Part shown: piece by piece, positions 7,622 through 16,070 of the stretch
Layout: the number at the start of each line of letters is the position of its first letter
How positions within the stretch are numbered: position 1 is the first letter of the stretch
Source of the DNA: JAJDOD01 sp050299835
GTDB lineage: Bacteria; Pseudomonadota; Alphaproteobacteria; Rhodobacterales; Rhodobacteraceae
Assembly (NCBI GenBank): GCA_050299835.1
Contig: JBNKWP010000016.1
Coordinates: forward strand, 1-64,000
DNA: 64,000 bases
Direction of reading: 5' to 3'
The notes under the pieces: generated by a model
What the model saw: only the letters and a program-made list of their open reading frames with translations
Database searches by the model: none
What the model was told of the DNA's origin: nothing
Made by a program: the position numbers and the translations under genes

Positions 7622-9373
7622 ATGAATACCGGATTTCCCGTACCCATCAAACCACTCACCAGGAAGCTATTGATTGCTGTTGGTGTTTGTTTGTTTGGAT
7701 TCACCAGTGCTTCGAGTGCGCAAGACAAACGTCCGAACTTTGTCGTCATCGTGGCCGACGACCTTGGGTTTTCAGACCTCGGTTCTTACGGCGGTGAAAT
7801 CAAGACACCCAACATCGACCGTCTCGCCAAGAACGGGATGCGTTTCACCGAGTTCTATGTGGGCTCGACCTGCTCACCGACCCGCTCGATGCTCTTGACC
7901 GGCATCGACAATCACCGCGTCGGGCTGGGCAACATGTACGAACGGACGGCCCCCAATCAGTTGGGCATTGAAGGATACGAGGGGGTCCTATCGACACGTG
8001 TCCCAACCATTGCCGAGCGGTTGAAGGCGGCCGGATACCGCACCTACATGGCCGGGAAATGGCACCTTGGTCACTCGCCGAGGCATATACCTGCCGCCCG
8101 TGGTTTCGACCGGAGCTTCTCGCTGCTGAACGGTGCCGGAAGCCACTTCGACCTGAAAGGTGCCAATGAAGGCAATCCAAAGAGTGAATTCGTGGAAGGG
8201 AACAAGTACCTTCGGCGGCTTCCGAGGGGCTATTATTCTTCGCTGACCTTCACCGACAAGCTGAAGTCCTATATCGAGGAGGGCCGCAAATCGGGTCAGC
8301 CCTTCTTTGCCTATCTTGCGTTCCAAGCGCCGCACGACCCGCTTCAGGTCCCCAAACGGTGGCTGTGGAGGTATAAGGGCAAGTACGACATGGGTTGGGA
8401 TGACCTGCGTCGCCAAAGACTGGCGCGGCAGAAACGTCTTGGCATCGTGCCGAAGACCGCGAAACTTGCGCCCAGACTTTGGTACATTCCCGAATACGAC
8501 GATTTGCTTGGTGCGGCGCAAGTGCAGCAGTCCCGCCGGATGGAAATCTACGCCTCGATGGTCGAGTTCCTGGACTTCCAGGTGGGCGAACTGATCAAGT
8601 ATCTCGATAAGACGGGTCAATTGGACAATACATACATCGTCTTCTTCTCGGACAATGGCCCCGAAGGGAACGACCCGATCCAGCAGGCCAAACAGCGACC
8701 GGCGCTGTCCGGGTCGGCCTGGTATCCGAACAACTACGACACGCAGTTCGCCTCGTGGGGTCGCAACTACAGCTACATGGCTTACGGCGCTCCCTGGGCA
8801 CAGGTCTCGGCGACGCCGTTCAGCGGCTACAAGGGCAGCGCGTTTGAGGGTGGTATCCGGTCGCCGCTGATCGTCTGGCACAAGGACATGAAACGCGGAA
8901 GGATCAACCGGGGTGCGCTGATGCATGTAAAAGACATCCCAGCGACGCTTGCCCAGCTTGCTGGTGCGAATACACGAGGGATGCAGGGTCGCTCTTGGGT
9001 GCCTCTGTTGACCGGCCGGTCGAAGAACCCGCGTGGCGACGGCGGAATAATAGCGGGGCAGTATTTCGGAGCACAGTTCGCCCGATCAGGTCGCTACAAA
9101 GCCGTCTGGATGCCGAAGCCATTCGGGAAGGACCGTTGGCAACTCTTCGATGTGTCGAAAGACCCGGGCGAGACCCGAGACCTGTCGGGCGTTTACCCGC
9201 AAAGGCGTGCCGCGCTCATTGCCGCTTATCAGCGCTATGCCAGTCAGAACAATATCATCCGTCCGAACCGGTCTTTCTACGATGGGCTCGAACAAATCCT
9301 GCCGCCCCGTCCACCGGTTGATGCCGAAGGGTATCCGCGCGGGCAGGAACCGAACTACGCAATCACCGAGTGA
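7622..9373 (+). CDS. Exported sulfatase (formylglycine type)
   Basis: A 583-residue alkaline-phosphatase-superfamily sulfatase. An N-terminal signal peptide (about residues 1-33, ending SASSA) is followed by the metal-binding ADDLG (residues 45-49) and the sulfatase signature CSPTR with C84 as the residue to be converted to formylglycine, then AGKWHLG. The Cys-type active site needs a formylglycine-generating enzyme, which is encoded three genes downstream. The ATG at 7622 is chosen because it gives a clean signal peptide; an upstream in-frame start would add 40 uncharged-poor residues. Substrate (aryl, choline or polysaccharide sulfate) cannot be told. Confidence 0.9.
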   Translation: MNTGFPVPIKPLTRKLLIAVGVCLFGFTSASSAQDKRPNFVVIVADDLGFSDLGSYGGEIKTPNIDRLAKNGMRFTEFYVGSTCSPTRSMLLTGIDNHRVGLGNMYERTAPNQLGIEGYEGVLSTRVPTIAERLKAAGYRTYMAGKWHLGHSPRHIPAARGFDRSFSLLNGAGSHFDLKGANEGNPKSEFVEGNKYLRRLPRGYYSSLTFTDKLKSYIEEGRKSGQPFFAYLAFQAPHDPLQVPKRWLWRYKGKYDMGWDDLRRQRLARQKRLGIVPKTAKLAPRLWYIPEYDDLLGAAQVQQSRRMEIYASMVEFLDFQVGELIKYLDKTGQLDNTYIVFFSDNGPEGNDPIQQAKQRPALSGSAWYPNNYDTQFASWGRNYSYMAYGAPWAQVSATPFSGYKGSAFEGGIRSPLIVWHKDMKRGRINRGALMHVKDIPATLAQLAGANTRGMQGRSWVPLLTGRSKNPRGDGGIIAGQYFGAQFARSGRYKAVWMPKPFGKDRWQLFDVSKDPGETRDLSGVYPQRRAALIAAYQRYASQNNIIRPNRSFYDGLEQILPPRPPVDAEGYPRGQEPNYAITE

Positions 9374-9387
9374 GCGGGGGCCCACAC

Positions 9388-10359
9388 ATGAGAAACGCAC
9401 TTACCATTGCCGCGATCTGTTTGACGGGGGCAACTACGCCAGCATTCGCCGAGTTCGACGGGCCACGTGTTTACTGGCCGATCCCGAAGAACACGAACAT
9501 CCTCAGTTTCTCGCGGTTCGAGGGCCGGGCCAACCTGAAGTTCCCGGTGTTCGACAACTACAGGGGTACGCTGGATGTCGCACCCGACTTCTGGGTCGGT
9601 ACCTATGTCCGCAGCCAGCCCTTGTTCGGCCGTACGATCCTGTGGCAGGCCAGTCTGCCGTTCGGGAGCCTCGACACCGACAGTTCACTGCCCCTCGGCG
9701 CGACAAACACCTTCGCGGATGGTATCGGCGATCTGACGTTTGGTGCGGCAGTGAACGTCGCCGGGGTGCCGGAACTCGCAGTTCGAGACTATCTGCGTTG
9801 GGAGGAAACGCTTTCGGTCAATGTCGGCCTGCATTTCAGCGCCCCGACGGGTACCTACGACGCCAACGAAGCCCTCAACATGGGCTCGAACCGCTGGAGC
9901 GCACGTCTTTCCGCCCCGATCATGTGGAACATTGGCGACTGGGTGCCGGGACGTCGAACGACGCTTGAAGTCATGCCTGCCGTTCGTTGGTTTGGTGACA
10001 ACGACGACAGTTTCGGCGACACGGTTGAACAGGACCCGCTTTATTCGGTCGAAGCGCACCTGACGCGGGACATCACCAAAAAAGCTTTCGCATCTCTGGA
10101 TTGGACCTACCTCGGCGGCGGGGCCCAGACATTCGTCAGCAACTCGACCGGTCTGACAACCGGAACCAGCGATGAAGTTGACGCGCATTTCCTTGGTTTC
10201 ACATTTGGTTATCAGGTCAACGACAATGCCAGCTTCCAGTTGAGCCATATGCAAGCCGTCAGCGGCGACATAGGTGGCTTCGATGCGGATGCGGCGGTCA
10301 CGAAGCTTCAGTTCGTCTGGTCCTGGCACGATGTGCTGGAACGCCGCAGCGACTTCTGA
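9388..10359 (+). CDS. Outer-membrane beta-barrel transporter-like protein 1
   Basis: A 323-residue exported protein with a clear signal peptide (MRNALTIAAICLTGATTPAFA). The mature part has alternating hydrophobic strands and aromatic girdles, and ends in ERRSDF with a C-terminal Phe, a common outer-membrane-barrel ending. It resembles the PF13557-type 'phenol degradation / transporter' outer-membrane family. The ATG at 9388 is preferred to an overlapping GTG at 9370 because the signal peptide starts there. It lies 14 bases after the sulfatase stop, so it is cotranscribed and may admit the sulfated substrate. Confidence 0.65.
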   Translation: MRNALTIAAICLTGATTPAFAEFDGPRVYWPIPKNTNILSFSRFEGRANLKFPVFDNYRGTLDVAPDFWVGTYVRSQPLFGRTILWQASLPFGSLDTDSSLPLGATNTFADGIGDLTFGAAVNVAGVPELAVRDYLRWEETLSVNVGLHFSAPTGTYDANEALNMGSNRWSARLSAPIMWNIGDWVPGRRTTLEVMPAVRWFGDNDDSFGDTVEQDPLYSVEAHLTRDITKKAFASLDWTYLGGGAQTFVSNSTGLTTGTSDEVDAHFLGFTFGYQVNDNASFQLSHMQAVSGDIGGFDADAAVTKLQFVWSWHDVLERRSDF

Positions 10360-10362
10360 TTC

Positions 10363-11346
10363 ATGAGACCCGTCGCTCTCACTCTGATATGCGTTCTCTT
10401 AGCAGGTCAGGTGTCCGCCCAGGGCACCTGCACAGACGAGTTGATCGCCGATCCGGGGTCCACCCTGGACGCGCTCTTGCAGGCCGGATGCCAACTGACA
10501 TCGGATCAGATCAGTCGGGCGATGGACAATCCGGTGGGCGAGATGGTGTCGGTACCGCTTGTTTATGAGCGAAAGACCGTCACGGAGCCTTTCTTCGGCA
10601 CCAGCCAGGTGATCGAGAATGTCAAACTGATCCCGACGTTTCCGGTCCGGTTGAATGACCGCTGGAGTCTGGTGAACCGTGTCGTGTTGAGTTTTCCCAA
10701 AGTGCCGATCAACAAAGATGCGCTGTCGAACGTCAGCTTTGAGGCCGATGGGCTGAACTTCGGAATAACCGGCCCCGCGCCGACGCCCGCCGATCTGGCG
10801 GGATCGACGACAGGCTTTGGTGATCTGACCTATGTGGGTCTTTTCACGCCCAATGAAACGACAGCCGTGGGCAACGGCAAACTGATCTGGGCCATCGGGC
10901 CAACCTTCATTTTTCCCACGGCGAGCGAGGACTTCCTCGGCCAGGGCAAATACCAGGCCGGGATCGCGGGAGCGTTGGCGTATCTGGGCGAGAACTGGAC
11001 GCTCGGCCTTTTCCCGCAGCACTGGTGGTCCTTTGCTGGCGACGACAACCGGCCCGACGTGAACCGGACGAACATTCAGTATTTCGTCTATCGCAAGCTT
11101 CCGAACCAATGGTCCATCGGGGCGTCCCCCACAATCTCCATCAACTGGAACGGTGCCGGTGGAACCGAGGTCGATGTCCCGATTGGCATCGGCCTGAACA
11201 AGACCGCTTTCGTTGGCAAACTGCCCGTTCGTTTCAGCCTCGAATATCATGACTACATCACCACTTCGAGCGGCATCAATCCGGAGAGTTCGATCAAGTT
11301 CTCGATCTCTCCGGCTGTGCCCGCAGCTTTCTTGAGGAACCGATGA
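10363..11346 (+). CDS. Outer-membrane beta-barrel transporter-like protein 2
   Basis: A 327-residue exported protein (signal peptide MRPVALTLICVLLAGQVSAQ) with a strand-rich sequence and motifs such as GFGDLTYVGLFTP, IWAIGPTFIFPTAS and NWTLGLFPQHWWSF. These are typical of the transporter/porin-like proteins often labelled 'neuromedin U' in bacterial genomes. It starts three bases after the previous gene and overlaps the FGE start. With its neighbour it may form a two-component outer-membrane uptake route for sulfated compounds. No enzymatic motif is seen. Confidence 0.6.
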   Translation: MRPVALTLICVLLAGQVSAQGTCTDELIADPGSTLDALLQAGCQLTSDQISRAMDNPVGEMVSVPLVYERKTVTEPFFGTSQVIENVKLIPTFPVRLNDRWSLVNRVVLSFPKVPINKDALSNVSFEADGLNFGITGPAPTPADLAGSTTGFGDLTYVGLFTPNETTAVGNGKLIWAIGPTFIFPTASEDFLGQGKYQAGIAGALAYLGENWTLGLFPQHWWSFAGDDNRPDVNRTNIQYFVYRKLPNQWSIGASPTISINWNGAGGTEVDVPIGIGLNKTAFVGKLPVRFSLEYHDYITTSSGINPESSIKFSISPAVPAAFLRNR

Positions 11347-12275
11347 AAACAGTTTTTCTGGCCAGTCTTGCCGCCCTGACAACAGTTGGTGTGCTTGGGG
11401 CGACGGTGGAAACGGAAGAGGTTTCCACATCAGACAAGGTTTGTGTTCAGCTCTTGGGAGACATCGCCATCACCGGTGGCTCCTTCGACATGGGGGATAC
11501 GGGTTTCTATGCGGATGAAGGGCCGGTTGTCCGGCTGCGTGTCGATCCGTTTCGCATGGATGCACACGAGGTGACGAACTTTCAGTTCGCCGAGTTTGTT
11601 GCTGCGACCGGCTATGTGACCAGCGCCGAGCGAATGGTGGAGGCGGGATGGCCAGCCAATGGCTCAGCCGTATTTGATGCCATGCAATGGCAGTTCGTTG
11701 AGGGAGCCGACTGGAGACATCCGGAGGGTCCTGACAGTTCCATCGAAGGGCGCGACGGGGAGCCGGTCGTTCAGGTCTCCCTCGAAGATGCGCAAGCCTA
11801 TGCGAAATGGGCCGGGCGGGCACTGCCGACAGAAGCGGAGTGGGAATTCGCCGCACGCGGCGGCCTGAATGGCCAACCCTTTGCCTGGGGTGATGTCTTC
11901 ACGCCCGGCGGAGTGTATATGGCGAACACTTGGCAGGGTATGTTCCCGGAGGAGGACACTGGCGAGGATGGTCACATGGGGCGTACACAAGTTGGTTGCT
12001 TCCCCGCAAACGGCTTTGGCCTTTACGACATGATTGGCAACGTCTGGGAGTGGACCAAAGACCCCTATTATCCCGACAAGCGCTTCGAAGCCCCCGAAGG
12101 CGTCGCGTCAACCGGCTTCGATCCATTGCAGCCGGAAGTGCCGGTGGCCGTCATCAAGGGAGGTTCGTTTCTTTGCTCCCCCGACTTCTGTGGCAGGTAC
12201 AGACCGGCTGCGAGGCATGCACAGAACACCGGCTTGGGAACGAACCACATAGGTTTTCGCACTGTGCAACGGTGA
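11343..12275 (+). CDS. Exported formylglycine-generating-enzyme (SUMF1) family protein
   Basis: A 310-residue protein with an N-terminal hydrophobic signal and an FGE-sulfatase domain (about 38-308): ITGGSFDMGD, MDAHEVTNFQFAEF, LPTEAEWEFAARGG, IGNVWEWTKD and IKGGSFLCSP. The catalytic cysteine pair of copper-dependent FGE is kept (C278 and C283, spacing CxxxxC, followed by GRYRPAARHAQNT), so it looks active rather than a structural relative. Its stop-start overlap with the barrel gene and the shared operon make the sulfatase's C84 the obvious substrate. A signal peptide on an FGE is unusual, since most bacterial FGEs modify sulfatases in the cytoplasm before export. Confidence 0.88.
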   Translation: MKTVFLASLAALTTVGVLGATVETEEVSTSDKVCVQLLGDIAITGGSFDMGDTGFYADEGPVVRLRVDPFRMDAHEVTNFQFAEFVAATGYVTSAERMVEAGWPANGSAVFDAMQWQFVEGADWRHPEGPDSSIEGRDGEPVVQVSLEDAQAYAKWAGRALPTEAEWEFAARGGLNGQPFAWGDVFTPGGVYMANTWQGMFPEEDTGEDGHMGRTQVGCFPANGFGLYDMIGNVWEWTKDPYYPDKRFEAPEGVASTGFDPLQPEVPVAVIKGGSFLCSPDFCGRYRPAARHAQNTGLGTNHIGFRTVQR

Positions 12276-12561
12276 TTTTCGCGCAGCAAAGAAGTGGTCA
12301 GGACATGTTCGTTAGGCTTTTATCTTCGGCCTTTCGGAGCGTTATGCCAATGCCGAGCGGGCATTGTCCGTACGGTGTTTGAGGCTTCAGCCCTTGGGTA
12401 CTCGGGTGATACAGCGCGGTGGAGAAGATAGGTCGCATGGATCGCTGGGAGTGCGACAGACGGCTTGCCAGATCAGAGTAATAGATGGCGCAGAGTAACG
12501 GATATTTCTTTATGGAAATGGCCATTCTTGCCTCGTTTGTCACACTGGAAGGCTAAATGCG

Positions 12562-12602
12562 GTTCGCTCTCGGTATGCTCGGGCCCACGCAACCACTGAA
12601 AG
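12562..12602 (+). repeat. att-like repeat copy C
   Basis: A 41-bp copy, 39/41 identical to copy B at 5206, again ending CGCAACCACTGAAAG as at the tRNA-fMet 3' end. It separates the sulfatase module from the TetR-protease module. Confidence 0.75.
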
Positions 12603-12608
12603 CAAAAG

Positions 12609-12641
12609 CCCCGACACAGACGTGCCGGGGTTTTCTTTTTT
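12609..12641 (+). terminator. Intrinsic terminator after repeat C
   Basis: CCCCGACAC (12609-12617), loop AGAC, GTGCCGGGG (12622-12630), then TTTTCTTTTTT. It is nearly identical to the terminator after repeat B, down to the same A/C mismatch. Confidence 0.85.
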
Positions 12642-12719
12642 GGGCCAAAATGCACAGAACGGCTTTGGGGATGAACCACAATTCCCAATCCGATCGTCGT
12701 GCCCGAATAATTTTCGAAC

Positions 12720-12748
12720 TTGACTGACTGACCGTCAGTCAGTAATAG
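12720..12748 (+). promoter_or_regulatory. tetR promoter with overlapping palindromic operator
   Basis: A perfect 21-bp palindrome, ACTGACTGAC-C-GTCAGTCAGT (12723-12743), lies between a -35-like TTGACT (12720-12725) and a weak -10-like TAATAG (12743-12748, 17-bp spacer). It ends 26 bases before the tetR start codon. A TetR dimer bound here would block its own promoter, so autorepression and joint control of the downstream genes are expected. Confidence 0.75.
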
Positions 12749-12769
12749 GAAGGCGATTGGAGGATCATC

Positions 12770-13402
12770 GTGGCAAGGATCGTCAAAGCTCCCGAAGAAC
12801 GACGGGCTGAGATTGTCGAGACAGCAGACAGGCTGTTTCGTCAGCACGGCTATGCGAAATGTTCGGTGGAGATGATCATTCGCGAGATTGGCGTCGCGAA
12901 GGGAACCTTTTACTATTACTTCAAATCCAAGCCCGACATTCTCAAAGCCGTCGTCGACAAGACGCTTGGTCAGATCGTCGGCATGGCAAAGGGCGTTGCT
13001 GCCGAACCTTCTCTGAACGCCATGCAAAAGATGGAGATGTTGCTCGGCAACAGCCATATCGGCGACGATGACAGCCTCGAAGTCGCAGAGATGCTGCACC
13101 TTCCGGAGAACCGGGAGCTTCACGAACTCACGAATATTCAGACGGTCTTACAACTCTCTCCGGTTCTTGCCGAAATCGTGGAACAGGGGATTGAGGAAGG
13201 TGTTTTCACCGTCGAGAAGCCCCTTGAAACGATCCAGTTTCTTTTCACAGGCGCTCAGTTTCTGACCGACGGGGATCTTTTCGGGTTTTCCGAATCCGAA
13301 CTTCGCGCGCGGCGTTCGGCGATGCAGACAATCATAGAAAAAGCACTCGGCGCTGAACCGGGAAGCTTTGACTTCATGAACCCGATCCGGGCGGAGGAGT
13401 AG
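12770..13402 (+). CDS. TetR/AcrR-family transcriptional regulator
   Basis: A 210-residue regulator with an N-terminal TetR helix-turn-helix (about residues 8-55: RRAEIVETADRLFRQHGYA through GVAKGTFYYYFKSKPD) and a C-terminal ligand domain of unknown specificity. The start is GTG at 12770, preceded by GGAGG six bases upstream. The palindromic operator sits directly in front. The next two genes run in the same direction with short spacing, so it probably controls the membrane protease/serine hydrolase pair. Confidence 0.92.
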   Translation: MARIVKAPEERRAEIVETADRLFRQHGYAKCSVEMIIREIGVAKGTFYYYFKSKPDILKAVVDKTLGQIVGMAKGVAAEPSLNAMQKMEMLLGNSHIGDDDSLEVAEMLHLPENRELHELTNIQTVLQLSPVLAEIVEQGIEEGVFTVEKPLETIQFLFTGAQFLTDGDLFGFSESELRARRSAMQTIIEKALGAEPGSFDFMNPIRAEE

Positions 13403-13447
13403 AGGCATGAGCAGGCAAACGCATCTCAACAATTTGGGGACCATCCT

Positions 13448-14290
13448 ATGGCTTACATGACTGCACCGACACGGGGCTTTGAAGTTCCATCCTATGCTCT
13501 GTTCATTTTCTTCATCCTGACTTTCGCCATCACCTGGGGCGTTGTCGGAATGTACATCATCGCACCCGAATGGGCTGCCTCCAGCTTTGGCGAAATCAGT
13601 GGTTCACACCCTTTCTTCTTTCTGGCGACCTGGGCGCCCGCGATCTCAGCCTTTGCGCTTGTGCTTTGCTTCGGTGGCACTGCCGGGCTCAAGGCCTTCC
13701 TCTCCCGGCTGCCGATGTATCGCTTGTCGCCACGTTGGCTCGCGTTCATCCTCCTGGTCATTCCGGCTGTCTACATGATGGGTTCGGCTTTCAAGGCTGG
13801 CCCGCTTCTCGCTCCTATGCCACCCGAAGGAGTGGGGGCCATGGTCTCCATAACCTTCATGATGCTGTTTCTGGGGCCGATCGAGGAATTCGGATGGCGC
13901 GGCGTTGCCCAACCCATACTGCAACGTCACGTCGCGCCGCTTTGGGCGGGCATGATCATAGGAACGATCTGGGGCATCTGGCATCTTCCGGCTTTCTTCT
14001 TGTCGGGAACGGTCTTCGCAGGCTGGAACTTCTTCCCGTTCCTCGTGGGCAACATTACCCTTGCTGTCCTTGTGACACCGATCTTCAATGCGGGGCGCGG
14101 GAGCCTTCTTTGGCCGATGTTATTTCATTGGCAACTGATCCTTCCGATCTGGCCGGACGCTCAACCCTACGACACCTGGCTCTTTCTCGCCGTGGCCGTG
14201 GTCGTTGTCTGGTGGAACCGGGGCACCATGCTGCACAGGGGCGAGGCCGTCACGGAGGTGATCCCAGAAGCCGGTGGAGCGGGACAATGA
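13448..14290 (+). CDS. CPBP-family intramembrane glutamic protease
   Basis: A 280-residue polytopic membrane protein with about eight hydrophobic segments. The CPBP/Rce1 motifs are intact: EEFGWR (E146, E147, R151), WGIWHLP (H179) and a late LFHW. Such proteases cleave within the membrane and serve in prenyl-protein processing, bacteriocin self-immunity or signalling. Its stop overlaps the start of the secreted serine hydrolase gene (ATGA). The only regulator in the unit is the upstream TetR, so an immunity or stress role is possible but unproven. Confidence 0.87.
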   Translation: MAYMTAPTRGFEVPSYALFIFFILTFAITWGVVGMYIIAPEWAASSFGEISGSHPFFFLATWAPAISAFALVLCFGGTAGLKAFLSRLPMYRLSPRWLAFILLVIPAVYMMGSAFKAGPLLAPMPPEGVGAMVSITFMMLFLGPIEEFGWRGVAQPILQRHVAPLWAGMIIGTIWGIWHLPAFFLSGTVFAGWNFFPFLVGNITLAVLVTPIFNAGRGSLLWPMLFHWQLILPIWPDAQPYDTWLFLAVAVVVVWWNRGTMLHRGEAVTEVIPEAGGAGQ

Positions 14291-15474
14291 AGCCGGTTCT
14301 TCGTAACCTCGGGGCTCTGGTTTTTGCCTTCTGTTTAATTGCCTCGGCGGCCAGAGCGGAGCAGGGTGATCTGCGCAAAGACGTGCAGGTCCTGCTGGAG
14401 AGCTTCCGTGAGGCCTATGGGTTCCCGGGCGCAACAGTTGCTTATGTGACGGATGACGGGACTGTGGAGACCGTTGCCGTCGGCATGGCGGATGTGGAAG
14501 CTGGCATCGCGATGACGACCGACAGTCGCATGTTGGCGGCAAGTATAGGCAAGACGATATGGGGTGCGTTGGTCCTTGACCTTGAGGCCGAGGGACTGCT
14601 CAGCCAATCCGACCTAGTTTCGAGCTATCTCGGCGATGAACCCTGGTTTGCCCGGCTGCCGAATTCGGAGGCGATAACGATCGGTCAGCTTGCCACCCAC
14701 AGCGCGGGTCTACCGGACCACGTTCACATGGAAGGTGTTGCCGCCAGATTGATCTCGCTTGGGGATTTGGATCAGCCTGATCCCGCCGAATTGATCTCGT
14801 TCATCCTGGACGAGCCCGCGCTTTTCGAGGCGGGAACGGCTTGGGCCTATACCGACACGGGATATGTGCTCTTGGGCATGGTCCTTAAGTCCGCAACAGG
14901 TCGGGGCGTGTTCAACCTGGCAGAGGACCGGATTCTGGGTCCGCTTGGACTAACGGCCACAACGCCGTCGAACTCATCCCAAATTGAAGGACTCGCCGTA
15001 GGCTACACTGGTGAGATCAATCCCTTTGGTCTTGACCCGCGTACAATGGACGAACACGGTCGTCTAAGCTGGAACCCTGTCGTGGAGTGGACAGGAGGTG
15101 GGTTCGCATCGACATCAGCGGATCTGGCGAAGTGGGGCCATGTTCTGTTTACGGGAAAGGCATTCGACGTAGATTACCTGAGCCGCCTGTTGGAAGGCGT
15201 TGCCATCAGCCCTGAGGCGCCGGGCGTTTCTTACGGGACGGGAGTTGCAGTCTATGAGGAAACACCGTTTGGGCCAGTATACGGGCACGGCGGATGGATT
15301 CCCGGTTATGTGTCAAGCCTCAGGCACTATGCTGACTACGGCCTGACCATCGCGTTTCAGATCAACACCGATATTGGTGTGTTGGATGACAGCACCGACC
15401 TGATTCCAGCCCTTGAAACTGCCTTGGTCGAGTTGTTGGTTGGCGCTGCGAACCAGCTGAACGCGAAACCTTGA
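14287..15474 (+). CDS. Secreted serine hydrolase (class C beta-lactamase / D-Ala peptidase fold)
   Basis: A 395-residue protein with a signal peptide (about 1-24). The catalytic SxxK is SIGK (S86, K89), the second motif is YTD near residue 195 in place of YxN, and the third is GHGG near residue 337. This matches the broad 'serine hydrolase' family (PF00144), which includes esterases, peptidases and beta-lactamase relatives. The ATG at 14287 overlaps the protease stop. Pairing with a CPBP protease under one TetR promoter is the informative context; the substrate is unknown. Confidence 0.85.
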   Translation: MKPVLRNLGALVFAFCLIASAARAEQGDLRKDVQVLLESFREAYGFPGATVAYVTDDGTVETVAVGMADVEAGIAMTTDSRMLAASIGKTIWGALVLDLEAEGLLSQSDLVSSYLGDEPWFARLPNSEAITIGQLATHSAGLPDHVHMEGVAARLISLGDLDQPDPAELISFILDEPALFEAGTAWAYTDTGYVLLGMVLKSATGRGVFNLAEDRILGPLGLTATTPSNSSQIEGLAVGYTGEINPFGLDPRTMDEHGRLSWNPVVEWTGGGFASTSADLAKWGHVLFTGKAFDVDYLSRLLEGVAISPEAPGVSYGTGVAVYEETPFGPVYGHGGWIPGYVSSLRHYADYGLTIAFQINTDIGVLDDSTDLIPALETALVELLVGAANQLNAKP

Positions 15475-16070
15475 AAAGACTCGAACTGAGTGGCCTTAAC
15501 CGCCAATAGAAACCCTGTTCGCTCTCGGTGTACTCAGGCCACGCAACCACTGACACCGAAATTCAATAGACGGGTTATGCTAAACGCTTCGCTTCGACGA
15601 CCATCCGAGCTACATCACCCGATGGCCGTCGAAATCCAATCATTCTCTGCGGACGATTTCCATATAGCCCCCCCGCAGTCGCAGCGTCACCGCGACTTCG
15701 GACTTGTCTCGGTTGCGTCAGAACCTTCCGTGGTATCCGGTGATGGGAGTTTCGAAAATTCCCTCACCTGAGGTTTGTTCGAAGGGCGACCTTGAGATTC
15801 CTGAACACACTCACGAGAAGCTGCCGCCTGACCATCTGCATCTGAAGGGTCGCCGACATCACACACATCGGGTCATCGTGGATGATCATCACCCTCGCTG
15901 ATCGTCGACGGTCCAACGGGGCAAAAGGAGATGGGCCAATGCTTCGAGGCCGCATCTTTGACACCCGCACAGGTTGCTGCTAGTTGCAGATCATGGGGCC
16001 TGCGGAAGCCTCGTGAGGCGTCAGCCGAAAAGCCGCATCCTCTCAATCCACGACAGGGAAGGATGCCGCC
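15475..16070. other. Intergenic region holding repeat D, no gene
   Basis: About 600 bases between the TetR module and chrB. Apart from repeat copy D (15517-15553) nothing coding is supported. A small palindrome GATGATCATC (near 15880) and generally low coding character are seen. The chrB promoter must lie in the right part, but no good -35/-10 pair stands out. Confidence 0.5.
15517..15553 (+). repeat. att-like repeat copy D
   Basis: GTTCGCTCTCGGTGTACTCA followed by GGCCACGCAACCACTGA. It shares CGCAACCACTGA with copies B and C and CGCAACCACTG with tRNA-fMet, with one base deleted and a few substitutions. Unlike B and C it lacks the following terminator. It separates the TetR module from the metal-resistance module. 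Confidence 0.7.

Larger units (their letters stand above)
12276..12722. other. Intergenic region with hairpin and att-like repeat, no gene
   Basis: It holds a CAATGCC-GAGCG-GGCATTG hairpin (12348-12366), which could act as the 3' end of the sulfatase operon, then repeat copy C and its terminator. Frames here, on both strands, lack support. Confidence 0.5.

Noticed and set aside
13570..14286. Open frame overlapping the CPBP protease and joined to the serine hydrolase frame
   Set aside because: The first 240 codons overlap a well-supported membrane protease in another frame, and the hydrolase has its own ATG and signal peptide at 14287.
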